51,986 nt of DNA from Draconibacterium sp. (GTDB taxonomy: Bacteria > Bacteroidota > Bacteroidia > Bacteroidales > Prolixibacteraceae): positions 1-51,986 of the forward strand of contig JADIYN010000032.1 in the NCBI GenBank assembly GCA_016705335.1. Direction: 5' to 3'. The notes below the pieces were generated by a model. It was not told where the DNA came from, did not search any database, and worked only from the letters and a program-made list of their open reading frames with translations. The position numbers and the translations under genes were made by a program. Of the stretch, positions 29,588-39,695 are shown one piece after another. Every line of letters starts with the position of its first letter. Positions within the stretch are counted from its first letter, which is position 1.

Positions 29588-30987
29588 TTAATCCAGTCGA
29601 TCAACATAAAGTTGTGTAGCTTCAACTTTTGTAACAACTATTTTTATGTCTTTATCAATAAAACCATTGTTTGCAACTGCATCAAAAACTTCATCCCCGA
29701 TGAATACTTTTCCACCAGGACGTAAAACAGTTTTTGAAATTCCGGTTTTCCCTTTCAACGCAAACATTCCTGTTTCAATACAAACAAAACCATCTTTTAC
29801 TTCCTGTACCGATTTCAACGACAAGTTCCTAAATATGCCCGAATTAGCCGTAAATAACTTGTTTCCCAAATAAAGTGAAAGGACAAAACCACCAAAAACC
29901 CCTAATACAACGGTTGTAACTGCAACACCAACATGTTCCATTTTAACTCCTTCAAAATCGAAATTTACATTATTGATGAGGCTCAAAACAAGGCTGGCAA
30001 ACATTAATACTATTCCTGAAATCCCGGCAACACCAAATCCGGGAATGACAAATATTTCAACTATCACCAAAATCACCCCGACAATAAAAACAATGATCTC
30101 CCAATTGGCGGCAAGTCCTTCAAGATAAAGCGGGCAAAATATACTATCGCAGCCAGAATTGCCACACCAAGCGGAAACCCAATTCCAGGCGACTGCATTT
30201 CGAAATATATACCTCCAATTATTGCCATTATCAGCAAACCGGAAATCATTGGATGCACAAGAAATCCAATGATCCTCTCAATCCATGTTGGCTCGTATTC
30301 AACGATTTTATAATTTTCTATTCCCACTTTTTTCAATACTTCCGGTACATTATCAGCAAGTCCTTCGCAGTAACCATTTTCAATTGCTTCGGTAGGTGTA
30401 AAAGTCAATACTTTTCCTGTATCAATTACCCCTTCTATAAAAACACGTGGATCAACCATTGCCTCTGCAATTCTGGGGTCACGACGCCATTTATAAATTG
30501 TATCGTTCCCTGTTATAATCGTATCTTTTCCATGTGCTTCAGCTGTTGCCCGCATGGTTGAGCGCATATAACTCTGGTATTTGTCGGGCATTGCAGCTCC
30601 GGTTTGGTTTACAACAGTTGCTGCGCCAATACTACCTCCGGGCCGCATATAAATACTGTCGCATGCAATAGAAATTAGCGCACCGGCTGATGCTGCATTG
30701 TTATCAACAAAAACATATACAGGAATCGGGCTTTGTAAAATTTTTGTACGAATTGAATCAGCGTCCAAAACCAATCCGCCATAAGTATTCATGTGAATCA
30801 AAAAAACATCAGCTCCCAAAGAATCTGCAGCATCAAACGCCTGCTGTGTCTGGCGCCATGTAGCCTTCGTTATTTCTTCCTTAATATTGAGTTTATACAC
30901 CAATTTTTCCTTTTTTTCCTGAGCATTTCCTACTATTGAAATAAAGAGAAAAATTGTCAACCAGATATGAATTAATCGTTTCATCAA
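29588..30987 (-). CDS. NfeD family membrane-bound serine protease (ClpP-like), frameshifted
   Basis: About 465 aa when repaired. A signal peptide (LIHIWLTIFLFISIVGNA) leads to a ClpP/SppA-type protease domain (HMNTYGGLVLDADSIRT; VDNNAASAGALISIACDSIYM with the nucleophile serine of ASAG; GGSIGAATVV). Four membrane helices follow, then a C-terminal OB-fold NfeD domain (GKTGISKTVLRPGGKVFIGDEVFDAVANNGFIDK). One base is lost near 30,130, which splits it in two; repaired, the joint reads LYLEGLAANWEIIVFIVGV. NfeD proteases cooperate with SPFH/stomatin proteins in membrane quality control, but no SPFH gene is next to it in this window. Confidence 0.9.
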
Positions 30988-31116
30988 CTTATTTTGAATG
31001 ATTTATCTGCGAAGTTAAAAACAATTTTATGATTAATTTTGAATTTTATCGTTCTTTCAAAAACCCATGTTCGTTGATTTTGTTAGTTTTGTCGTTCAAT
31101 TCAGATTTAAGAAAAA

Positions 31117-32463
31117 ATGGAAATCAATTCACTTACCGCCATTTCACCAGTTGACGGAAGATACAGCAACAAAGTTGAAAATCTGTGGAAATATTTTAGC
31201 GAATTCGCTTTAATAAAATACAGGGTTTTTGTTGAAATCGAATATTTTATTGCGCTCTGTGAGATTCCATTGCCGCAATTAACAGAAATCAGCGCCGATC
31301 AAATTGAAGAACTACGAAAAATCACTGAAAATTTTTCGCTTGATAATGCAGTTCGCATAAAAGAAATTGAAAATGTTACAAACCATGATGTAAAAGCCGT
31401 TGAATATTTTATAAAAGAAGAGTTTGAAAAACCCGGACTGGCGAAATATAAAGAGTTTATCCATTTTGCACTCACTTCGCAGGACGCAAATAACACTGCT
31501 ATTCCAATGTCAATACGGGATGCTTTAAAAAACGAATATTATCCACTGATTGAGGAATTACTTACAAAACTAAAAGATTTGGCTGCCGAATGGAAAAACA
31601 TTCCAATGCTGGCAAAAACGCACGGACAACCTGCATCGCCAACAAAACTGGGAAAAGAAATTCAGGTTTTTATTGAACGAATTGAAATTCAGTTAACTCA
31701 GTTAAACGCCCTGCCATGTCACGCCAAATTTGGTGGTGCCACCGGTAATTTCAATGCACATTTGGTTGCCTACCCGCAAATAAACTGGGAACAATTTGCC
31801 GACAGATTTTGCAAAGAAAACCTTGGACTTGAACGTTCGCGATACACAACACAAATTGCACACTATGATAATTACAGCGCTATTTTCGACGCACTAAAAC
31901 GAATTAACAACATCATTCTCGACCTCGACCGCGATTTCTGGATGTACATTTCGATGGGCTATTTCAAACAAAAAATAAAAAAAGGAGAAGTAGGTTCATC
32001 AACCATGCCACACAAGGTAAACCCAATCGATTTTGAAAATTCTGAAGGAAATATTGGAATTGCAAACGCGGGTTTCGAGCAGCTTTCGTCAAAATTACCG
32101 GTTTCGAGATTGCAACGGGATTTAACCGATTCAACTGTAACCCGTTTTATTGGCGTTCCATTCGGGCACACGGTTATTGCGCTAAAATCAACAATAAAAG
32201 GATTGAATAAATTATTGCTTAACGAATCGGTTATTGCAAATGATTTGGAAGATAATTGGGCTGTAGTTGCCGAGGCTATTCAAACCATTTTGCGTCGCGA
32301 ATTTTTCCCAAATCCTTACGAAGCTTTGAAGGATTTAACCAGAAATAATAAGGTGATGAACAAATCGTCAATCCACAATTTTATTGATAGCCTTAACGTT
32401 TCTGAAACAATAAAAAAGGAATTAAAACAAATTACGCCACAAAATTACACTGGAATTTTTTAG
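31117..32463 (+). CDS. purB: Adenylosuccinate lyase
   Basis: A cytoplasmic enzyme of purine synthesis. It cleaves SAICAR to AICAR and adenylosuccinate to AMP, releasing fumarate. The 448-aa length and intact frame are normal for the long E. coli-like form. Motifs are ISPVDGRYSNK near the start, FALTSQDANNTAIP, KTHGQPASPTKLGKE (catalytic His), FGGATGNFNAH and the signature VGSSTMPHKVNPIDFENSEGN. It stands alone as a single gene. Confidence 0.97.
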   Translation: MEINSLTAISPVDGRYSNKVENLWKYFSEFALIKYRVFVEIEYFIALCEIPLPQLTEISADQIEELRKITENFSLDNAVRIKEIENVTNHDVKAVEYFIKEEFEKPGLAKYKEFIHFALTSQDANNTAIPMSIRDALKNEYYPLIEELLTKLKDLAAEWKNIPMLAKTHGQPASPTKLGKEIQVFIERIEIQLTQLNALPCHAKFGGATGNFNAHLVAYPQINWEQFADRFCKENLGLERSRYTTQIAHYDNYSAIFDALKRINNIILDLDRDFWMYISMGYFKQKIKKGEVGSSTMPHKVNPIDFENSEGNIGIANAGFEQLSSKLPVSRLQRDLTDSTVTRFIGVPFGHTVIALKSTIKGLNKLLLNESVIANDLEDNWAVVAEAIQTILRREFFPNPYEALKDLTRNNKVMNKSSIHNFIDSLNVSETIKKELKQITPQNYTGIF

Positions 32464-32596
32464 TACTTTTCCATGATACTAAGGATAAAAAGCATGAGAA
32501 ACGAAAACAAAACAAGTTTCAACATTTTTTCTTCTTTGATCTCCCGTTTACTAAACCCGTGCTTCTGTAATCCAAAATTCAACTAATTTTTCATCT

Positions 32597-34413
32597 ATGA
32601 TAGATTTTCTGAAACTGCTCCGACGTTTTATTCCTCCTTACAAAAGGGAGTTGTTTTTAAATGTCTTTTATAATGTATTAAGTGCAGTTTTTGGTGCATT
32701 TTCCTTTGGGTTGCTTATTCCGGCGTTGGAAATACTTTTTGGCTCAAAAGATTTGGTCGCAGAAAAGGTTCCCTGGGGTTTTTCGCTTGATTCCCTGCTT
32801 AATAATTTTAATTTTTATATCAGTAAAGTAATTGCACAATATGGTCACGAGCGAGCGTTGATTTACATTGGCATTTTCATTATCATCATGGTTTTTCTAA
32901 AGGTGGCATTCACCTATCTTTCAAATTATGAAATGATTGAAATCAGAAATGGTGTTGTTCGCGACATCAGGATTTTGATTTACAAAAAAATACTGAGACT
33001 ACCGTTAGGTTATTTTTCGGAAGAAAGGAAAGGTGATATTATGGCACGAATGACCGGTGATGTAGCAGAAGTTGAAAACTCAATAATGAACTCTCTGGAT
33101 ATGATGATCAAAAACCCAATTCTGATTATTATTTCCGTTGGCGTGATGGTTTATATGAGCTGGAGTTTAACAATTTTTGTTTTTGTGATGTTTCCCATAG
33201 CCGGCTATATTATTGGTCGGATTGGTAGAAGTTTGAAAAGAGAGTCACGCATCGGGCAAAATAAAATGGGCGATATTCTTTCAATTATTGAAGAAGATCT
33301 TTCAGGATTGCGCGTTATTAAATCGTTTAACGCCGAAGAAAGTGCAACAAAGCGTTTTGAAGCTGAAAATCAATCTTATTTCTTCACGATGAACCGACTG
33401 ATGTGGCGGCGTTTTTTAGCACAACCCGTGAGTGAATTTCTGGGGACTGCCGTTATAATGATTGTAATGTGGTATGGAGGAAAATTGATCCTGAACAACG
33501 AAAGTTCATTAAATGCAGCTGCTTTTATCGGTTATCTTGCATTTTTCTACAACATCATAAATCCCGCAAAGGCCTTTTCAACTGCACTTTACAGCGTTGA
33601 AAAAGGATTGGCATCTATGGAAAGGATTGACAAAATATTATTGGCCAAATCAAATATTTCCGACAAACCCGATGCTGTTGAAATTACAAAATTCGAAAAT
33701 GAAATTGTATTTGAGAATGTTTCATTTGCATATAATTCCACACCCGTTTTAAATGGTGTTTCGTTAACAATTAAAAAGGAAAACAATTGCACTCGTAGGT
33801 CAATCGGGCAGCGGCAAAACAACAATGGTTGACCTGTTACCTCGCTTTTGGGATGTTGTTGGTGGTAGAATTACTATCGATGGATTGGATATTCGGGACA
33901 TGAAAATGAAAAGTTTACGACATGATTGGGAATGTGAACCAGGAACCAATATTGTTTAATGACACCATTTTTAATAACATCGCCTTCGGAATGGAAAATG
34001 CCAGCATGGAAGAAGTGATAAGAGCTGCAAAAATAGCAAATGCCCATAATTTTATTGTTGAAACAGAAGAAGGTTACCAAACAAGAATTGGTGATCGCGG
34101 AGACAAACTGTCCGGTGGGCAAAAACAGCGAATTTCCATTGCGCGTGCGGTTTTGAGCAACCCTCCCATTTTAATTCTTGATGAAGCAACTTCTGCATTG
34201 GATACAGAATCGGAGAAACTGGTACAGGAAGCTTTGACCAATTTAATGAAGAATCGAACCTCACTTGTAATTGCTCATCGTTTGTCAACAATTAAAAATG
34301 CTGATATGATTTGTGTACTCCACAAAGGCGAAATTGTTGAACAAGGCACCCACGATGAATTACTTGAATTGAAAGGAAGATACAGAAAACTGCATAAAAT
34401 GCAGATATTTTAA
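32597..34413 (+). CDS. MsbA-type ABC exporter (fused permease/ATPase), frameshifted
   Basis: About 606 aa when repaired. Six N-terminal membrane helices (residues 15-330) with the coupling segment RLPLGYFSEERKGDIMARMTGDV are followed by the nucleotide-binding domain. Walker A (VGQSGSGKTT) lies in a shifted frame between two breaks (about 33,780 and 33,918, each two bases lost). Then come the Q-loop region NVNQEPILFNDTIF, signature LSGGQKQRISIARA, Walker B ILILDEATSALD and the switch His in VIAHRLSTI. Likely substrates are lipids, lipid A core or drugs. It lies 133 bp after purB and is an independent unit. Confidence 0.9.
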
Positions 34414-34461
34414 GGATAGTTGAAATCATGGAAAATGTGAAGCAGAAAAGTAACCAATAAG

Positions 34462-35184
34462 TTATAATCCTGACGCCAACAAATCAACCAGATGAATCGT
34501 TTTTACAGGTAATTTCTGTTTTTTAATGTAAGCATCAATATTCATTAAACAGGAAGCTTCAGTTGAAACAATATATTCAGCACCGGTTTTCATCGCACTT
34601 TCTACTTTTTGCTCTGTCATTGCAGTTGAAATAGAATGAAATTTTGCCGAAAAAGTACCTCCAAATCCACAGCATGTTTCCAGTTTTTCCATTTCAATCA
34701 ATTCCAGACCTTGTACATTTTGAAGCAGAATACGTGGCTCCTTTTTTATTCCATACTCCCTCAAACCAGCGCAAGAATCATGAAAAGTTACTTTGTGATT
34801 AAAAACTGATCCAAACTCCAACTTCTTAATATGATTGACAAAAAAGTCGGAAAACTCAAATATCCGGGGAGTTAATTGATTTGTTTTCTCAAGTAGAACA
34901 GTATCTTCAACAAAAACCTTTTTGTAATAATTCTTAATAAAACCTGTGCAGGATGCCGATGGCGCAACTATAATATCGGCTTTCTCAAAATCATTCAAAA
35001 ATTTAACTGCCAAAGTTTTGGTTTCTTTCCAGTAACCGCTGTTAAACGATGGTTGTCCGCAACAGGTTTGTTCGGGGTTGTAGTTTACTGTACATCCAGC
35101 CTTTTCCAATAGCTTGATGAAGTTAAATGCAGTTTCGGGATAAAACTGATCGATAAAACAAGGAATAAAAACATCCACTTTCAT
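34462..35184 (-). CDS. LutA/YkgE-like (Fe-S)-binding oxidoreductase subunit
   Basis: A 240-aa cytoplasmic protein with the two CCG motifs of the heterodisulfide-reductase type: TCCGQPSFNSGY (about residues 40-52) and CCGFGGTFSAKF (about 170-181), with lone cysteines in APSASCTGF and FHDSCAGLR. LutA normally acts with LutB and LutC to oxidise L-lactate. No lutB or lutC follows here; the next features on this strand are two tRNAs upstream and nothing downstream. It may act with unlinked partners. Confidence 0.85.
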   Translation of the reverse strand: MKVDVFIPCFIDQFYPETAFNFIKLLEKAGCTVNYNPEQTCCGQPSFNSGYWKETKTLAVKFLNDFEKADIIVAPSASCTGFIKNYYKKVFVEDTVLLEKTNQLTPRIFEFSDFFVNHIKKLEFGSVFNHKVTFHDSCAGLREYGIKKEPRILLQNVQGLELIEMEKLETCCGFGGTFSAKFHSISTAMTEQKVESAMKTGAEYIVSTEASCLMNIDAYIKKQKLPVKTIHLVDLLASGL

Positions 35185-35266
35185 GCTTTCAAATTTTGGG
35201 TTGAAAATACCGAAAAGAATAAGAAATAATGAAACTTATCGCTGGAATTGAAAAGTTTCAAAAAAA

Positions 35267-35294
35267 AAAAGATCTCACTTTTGTAAGATCTTTT
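35267..35294 (-). terminator. Terminator of tRNA-Trp
   Basis: An AAAAGATCT / AGATCTTTT stem with a 10-nt loop, with a long T run on the minus strand, 8 bp after the tRNA 3' end. Confidence 0.75.
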
Positions 35295-35301
35295 CAATTT
35301 G

Positions 35302-35374
35302 CACGGGAGGAGAGACTCGAACTCCCGACACCTGGTTTTGGAGACCAGTGCTCTACCAACTGAGCTACACCCGT
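35302..35374 (-). tRNA. tRNA-Trp (anticodon CCA)
   Basis: A 73-nt cloverleaf. The minus strand starts ACGGGTGTAGCTCAG. The anticodon loop CTCCAAA lies on the CTGGT/ACCAG stem, and the T arm is GGGAG-TTCGAGT-CTCTC. The 3' CCA is not encoded. The acceptor stem has one U-U mismatch (6:67) by eye. The discriminator is G, as expected for tRNA-Trp. Confidence 0.95.
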
Positions 35375-35504
35375 GTTTCTTTTTTGCGACTGCAAATATA
35401 ATAATACATTCTAAATTACCTACACAAATCTATTTTTGCATCGACAATATTCATTTCAAAATATCAATGTTTTGAAAGTTATCAACAACAAAAATCCCCA
35501 ATAA

Positions 35505-35533
35505 AAAATCCATAAGAAAATCTTATGGATTTT
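35505..35533 (-). terminator. Terminator of tRNA-Ser
   Basis: A perfect AAAATCCATAAGA / TCTTATGGATTTT stem with an AAA loop, immediately after the tRNA 3' end. Confidence 0.8.
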
Positions 35534-35535
35534 GA

Positions 35536-35621
<86 letters not shown>

Positions 35622-35791
35622 GGGCGCGACAAAAGTAGAATATTTTTTTAAACGGCAAAACCTTTTTTCTAAAAAATAAATATTTGCTTAAAAAAAAAGA
35701 GAATAAAGATTGTTTTTTTAAAACTAATTTCTGAATTTAGTGTTCCTATATCAAAGTTCTCTGAAACAACTGATTTTACTGGTATTTTGAG

Positions 35792-35799
35792 TATCTTTG
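35792..35799 (+). promoter_or_regulatory. Candidate -7 box (TATCTTTG) of the HU gene
   Basis: The octamer fits the Bacteroidota -7 consensus and gives a leader of about 90 nt. The rest of 35,622-35,897 is AT-rich with no gene. Confidence 0.35.
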
Positions 35800-35897
35800 A
35801 TATGTTTCAATTTTCGAACTTAACTTAATTTAGAAATATAAGTTTATTTAAACACTTATTTATCAACATTTTAACCATTTAATAAAAATTTTGCCGT

Positions 35898-36167
35898 ATG
35901 AACAAAGCACAGTTAATTGATGCAATGGCCGCCGGAGCTGGCCTTACTAAAGTAGATGCAAAAAAAGCTCTCGATGCTTTTGTAGCTGCCACAACTGACG
36001 CCTTAAAAGGTGGTGACAGGGTAGCTCTTATTGGTTTTGGCTCATTTTCAGTATCTGAACGTGGTCAAAGAACTGGAAGAAATCCACAAACAGGTAAAGA
36101 AATTACTATTGCTGCAAAAAAAGTTGTTAAATTTAAAGCTGGTGCTGAATTGTCTGACGCAGTTTAG
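35898..36167 (+). CDS. HU family DNA-binding protein
   Basis: An 89-aa histone-like protein that bends and compacts DNA as a dimer. It has the HU fold in full: MNKAQLIDAMAAGAGLTKVDAKKALDAF helices, VALIGFGSFSVSERGQRTGRNPQTGKEI beta arm with the GRNPQTG intercalating tip, and KKVVKFKAGAELSDAV at the end. Strong expression is likely, and a terminator follows. A second, more diverged HU lies at 41,463. Confidence 0.97.
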   Translation: MNKAQLIDAMAAGAGLTKVDAKKALDAFVAATTDALKGGDRVALIGFGSFSVSERGQRTGRNPQTGKEITIAAKKVVKFKAGAELSDAV

Positions 36168-36194
36168 TGCACATAACAGGAAAAAGAAAAAATT

Positions 36195-36221
36195 AGGGGA
36201 ACGGTTTGTTTCCCTTTTTTT
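36195..36221 (+). terminator. Terminator after HU
   Basis: An AGGGGAAC / GTTTCCCT stem (one wobble pair) with a GGTTT loop is followed by a T run. Confidence 0.7.
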
Positions 36222-36252
36222 ATTGCCTTTTTCAAATTATTAAATAGCTACA

Positions 36253-36948
36253 ATGAAAAGTGAACTTCTTGAATATTTGTCGGCAGTTGTCACACCCGAG
36301 CGACTTTCGCTTTATAACAGAATTGTTGAAAGCCGCACAAATTATATTACTGTAGTTTTGGAAGATATTTTTCAACCCCAAAATGCAAGCGCTGTTTTAC
36401 GTACCTGCGATTGTTTCGGCATCCAAAATGTGCACGTTATTGAAAACAGGAATCAATTCCAGGTTGACACAGAAGTATCTATGGGATCTTCGAAAGGGAT
36501 AACATTAAACACCTATAACAAGAAAAAAGACAACAGTTTAAAGGCAATTCAAAAGCTAAAAAAAGATGGTTACCGAATTGTAGCAACTTCCCCCCATTCC
36601 ACCGAGGTTGAACTTCCTGATTTTGATATTTCGAAAGGAAAATTTGCATTAATATTTGGTTCAGAATTGCCCGGGATTTCTGAAACTATAAACCAGGAAG
36701 CCGATGAATTTCTTAAAATACCTATGTTTGGTTTTACCGAGAGCTTTAATATTTCGGTTTCGGCAGCAATTATTTTGTTCCATTTAACTCAAAAACTCCG
36801 CGATTCAGAATCGATTGACTGGCATTTGAGCGAAGAAGAAAAACTGGATATCAAAATTCAGTGGATCAGAAATTCTGTAAAGAAAAGCGTATTAATTGAA
36901 AAACGTTTTTGGGAAGAAAAAGGAATTGATTTACAAAGCAAAAGTTAA
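36253..36948 (+). CDS. trmH: SpoU/TrmH family RNA 2'-O-methyltransferase
   Basis: A 231-aa knotted-fold methyltransferase that uses SAM to methylate ribose in tRNA or rRNA; TrmH itself makes Gm18 in tRNA. Motifs 1-3 are present: LEDIFQPQNASAVLRTCDCFG (with the catalytic Arg and Asn), LIFGSELPGIS, and IPMFGFTESFNISVSAAIILF. The C-terminal helical extension (about 50 residues) fits TrmH rather than the shorter TrmL. The exact target is inferred. It converges with the isochorismatase gene (2-bp gap). Confidence 0.85.
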   Translation: MKSELLEYLSAVVTPERLSLYNRIVESRTNYITVVLEDIFQPQNASAVLRTCDCFGIQNVHVIENRNQFQVDTEVSMGSSKGITLNTYNKKKDNSLKAIQKLKKDGYRIVATSPHSTEVELPDFDISKGKFALIFGSELPGISETINQEADEFLKIPMFGFTESFNISVSAAIILFHLTQKLRDSESIDWHLSEEEKLDIKIQWIRNSVKKSVLIEKRFWEEKGIDLQSKS

Positions 36949-36950
36949 AA

Positions 36951-37592
36951 TCAGCCTTGAAGTATTTTTTCAATATTATCCAGATTCATCATTTTGACTC
37001 CCAATTTTTCCCAGTTTTCAAAAGGTAACGGGATATTTGGCAACTCTTTAATAGCATTTTCAACAACAATTACATTCTTTCCTCTTTTCGCCAAACCGAC
37101 TACTGCATCGTTTACACAAACATTTGTTGTAACCCCGTAAACGACAATCGTTTCCGGTGAAAGTAGTTTTAAGATTTGTTCGGTGTATGGATTTCCTTTA
37201 AATACATCAAATGCATCTTTTCTTATAATATAATTCCTGTGTTCCATTGAATCCACCACTTCTATACTGATACTATTTTCAGTTTCCCAATCGATAATAA
37301 ATGGGTTTTCAGGTTTTGTTTCATCAATATATTCAGCCCCTGCAGAATTTGCCATACAATGCTGGGGGAAAGTTTTTATAAAATCAGGATTTGTTGATAA
37401 TTCGGCCGAACCTTGATAATGCCAATCAGCGGTGTTTACAACCGTAATTAATTTGTTTTTAGCTAGTTGCGTAAGTTTTTCCCAATTGGGTTTTAAAAGT
37501 TCAGCACCTGATACATACAATTTTCCTTTTGGCGAAACAAAATCGAATTGCGTATCGACATTCCAAAAAATGTAATCAGAAACCTTCATCAC
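36951..37592 (-). CDS. Isochorismatase-family cysteine hydrolase (nicotinamidase-like)
   Basis: A 213-aa cytoplasmic enzyme. The catalytic triad is visible: Asp in NVDTQFDFV, Lys in IIRKDAFDVF and Cys in VYGVTTNVCVNDAVVGL. Possible metal ligands are in TADWHYQGS (a DxH motif, as in nicotinamidases) and FPQHCMANSAGAEYI. Conversion of nicotinamide to nicotinate is the best guess because of the DxH and QHC motifs, but other amide substrates are possible. It lies 8 bp downstream of dsbD on the same strand and is probably cotranscribed with it. The start could be 37592 or the next codon, 37589. Confidence 0.85.
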   Translation of the reverse strand: MMKVSDYIFWNVDTQFDFVSPKGKLYVSGAELLKPNWEKLTQLAKNKLITVVNTADWHYQGSAELSTNPDFIKTFPQHCMANSAGAEYIDETKPENPFIIDWETENSISIEVVDSMEHRNYIIRKDAFDVFKGNPYTEQILKLLSPETIVVYGVTTNVCVNDAVVGLAKRGKNVIVVENAIKELPNIPLPFENWEKLGVKMMNLDNIEKILQG

Positions 37593-37600
37593 ATCTTTAT

Positions 37601-39544
37601 TTATTGAATTCCTTTCGCAATAAAATCCCTGAATACTTCATCATTAAAAGTAACCCCCATTTTTATTTCAGATCCATCAGGTTTAATAATCACGTGAAAC
37701 GGGATACTATTAGTTTGATATTTCGAAATTTGAAGATCAAGGTTTTTTTCTCCCAAATTGTCCTTTTCCTCGCCATCAACTTTTGATATAAATATTTCTT
37801 CTTCAGGCAATTTTGTACGATCATCAGTGTAAAGTCCAACCACAACATATTTTTGCGAAAGCATGTTCATCACTTCAGCATCTTCCCAAACTGTATTTTC
37901 CATTTTTTTACAATTCGAACATGCATGACCTTTGAAAACTACAAAAAGTGGTTTATTTTGCTCTTTTGCACACGCTAATCCCTGTTCAAAATCGAAATAT
38001 CCGGGCAAACCGTTCGGCAAATGTAACTTATCAGCATATTTCGCAGGTCCGCATAATTCTTCTGCAGCGTTAAATGCCCGACCATTTGAAGCTCTTGAAC
38101 TTAAATATGAATTTTCACTTTCAGGCGGAATTAAAGCTGAAACAGCAGATAATTGAGCGCCCAGCAGTCCGGTAAATAAATAAACTACAAAAGAAAAAGT
38201 AATTATTGAAAGGAATAGTCGGCCAACTCCAACAAATGGTAAATCGCTGTCGTGCGAAAATTTAATTTTACCAAGGAAATATAATCCAAGTAAAGAGAAA
38301 ACAACAATCCAAATTGACAAATAAATTTCTCGACTCAATAAACCAAATCCGTAAACCTGGTCGATATTACTTAAGAATTTCAAACCAAAAGCCAATAGTA
38401 TAAAAGCAAACACAACTTTTATTGAATTTAACCAGCCACCCGATTTTGGTAATTTGTTTAATGCTGAAGGGAAAATAGCCAGCAGAGTAAATGGTGTTGC
38501 AAATGCCAACCCAAAAATAAACATTCCCAACAAGGGGCGTAATCCGCCATCCTGAACTGCCTGAATTATCAGTGCTCCGATAAACGGTCCGGTGCAGGAA
38601 AATGAAACAATAACTGTTGTTAAAGCCATAAAAAATGCACCTACCATTCCACCTTTATCTGCTTTTGCGTCAGTTTTATTTACCAATCCACTTGGTAAAA
38701 CCAATTCAAAGGCACCAAAAAAGGATATTGAAAACACCAGAAATAATATAAAAAACAGCAAGTTAGGTATCCAATGAGTACTTAAGACACTGCCAACATT
38801 GGGGCCAAAAATACCAATAGAAAATAACCCTCCCAACAACGTGAAGATCAAAACTATCGAAACTCCAAAAAACACGCCTGTTCGAATTGATTTTCCACGA
38901 TCTTCGCTACCACGCATAAAAAATGAAACTGTCATCGGAATCATTGGAAAAACGCAAGGTGTAAGAATTGCTGCAAAACCTGCCAGTGCTGAAATCAGAA
39001 TAAATAACCACAGTGTTTGACCACTACCATTATTCATTGAGGTCTCTGAATTCAATGTAATATCTTCTGTTAATGAGCTTGTGGACTGTGCTGTCTGATT
39101 GAATTTGAACTGAAATTTGGACTCTTCAGGAGGTGTACATGTTTCATCATTACAACTCATAAAAAGCACAAAACCCTTAATTTCAACCGGATCATCAGAC
39201 TTCAGTTTTATTTTTTGGGTTAAAATAGCCTGACCATTAAAATATCCGACATTCAATTGGAATGTTTCATCAAAATGAATTTCAGGTTGCGGCTCTTTCA
39301 AAATTTTGCCATTAAATTCAAATAATGTAGAATCTTCAAAAACAAATGAAGTTGCAATTGGACCACCTTCCGGAAGGTCAGTATCGTACAGATGCCATCC
39401 ACTTTCAATAGTTGCCTTAAAAATTAAGTCAACTTCTTTTCCATTTTGTTTGGAATCAAATTCCCACTTTGTTGGGTTGACTATTTGTGCATTTATAAGA
39501 AAAGTGGCAAAGATGAGTGTAAAGAGTACGGATATTTTTTTCAT
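37601..39544 (-). CDS. dsbD: Thiol:disulfide interchange protein DsbD
   Basis: A 647-aa protein that carries electrons from cytoplasmic thioredoxin across the membrane to periplasmic thiol proteins. Order: signal peptide (ISVLFTLIFATFLINA); DsbD-alpha domain with the pair MSCNDETCTPP; eight membrane helices of the CcdA type with TPCVFPMIPMTVSFF and SFSCTGPFIGALI (the two transmembrane cysteines); and a C-terminal thioredoxin domain with FKGHACSNCKKMEN (CxxC). The frame is intact. It could feed the TlpA-like protein and cytochrome maturation for the CxxCH proteins found elsewhere in the window (inference). Confidence 0.93.
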   Translation of the reverse strand: MKKISVLFTLIFATFLINAQIVNPTKWEFDSKQNGKEVDLIFKATIESGWHLYDTDLPEGGPIATSFVFEDSTLFEFNGKILKEPQPEIHFDETFQLNVGYFNGQAILTQKIKLKSDDPVEIKGFVLFMSCNDETCTPPEESKFQFKFNQTAQSTSSLTEDITLNSETSMNNGSGQTLWLFILISALAGFAAILTPCVFPMIPMTVSFFMRGSEDRGKSIRTGVFFGVSIVLIFTLLGGLFSIGIFGPNVGSVLSTHWIPNLLFFILFLVFSISFFGAFELVLPSGLVNKTDAKADKGGMVGAFFMALTTVIVSFSCTGPFIGALIIQAVQDGGLRPLLGMFIFGLAFATPFTLLAIFPSALNKLPKSGGWLNSIKVVFAFILLAFGLKFLSNIDQVYGFGLLSREIYLSIWIVVFSLLGLYFLGKIKFSHDSDLPFVGVGRLFLSIITFSFVVYLFTGLLGAQLSAVSALIPPESENSYLSSRASNGRAFNAAEELCGPAKYADKLHLPNGLPGYFDFEQGLACAKEQNKPLFVVFKGHACSNCKKMENTVWEDAEVMNMLSQKYVVVGLYTDDRTKLPEEEIFISKVDGEEKDNLGEKNLDLQISKYQTNSIPFHVIIKPDGSEIKMGVTFNDEVFRDFIAKGIQ

Positions 39545-39656
39545 TTTTTAAGACTGTAATTAAATTCTGAAATTCATATTTACAAATATAGATATTCACA
39601 TATAACAAATATCAATCCGTTTGCAATGATATGACAAATATTCACTTAAAAACATG

Positions 39657-39692
39657 AAAAAAGCCGCTTTGTTGATTAAACGGCTTTTTTTT
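39657..39692 (-). terminator. Terminator of rng
   Basis: An AAAAAAGCCG / CGGCTTTTTT stem with a 14-nt loop, 4 bp after the rng stop. The poly-A/poly-T flanks make it usable in both directions. Confidence 0.8.
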
Positions 39693-39695
39693 CAT

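Noticed and set aside
35622..35897. A non-coding RNA gene between tRNA-Ser and HU
   Set aside because: AT-rich with no stable fold or terminator visible; only a candidate promoter box.
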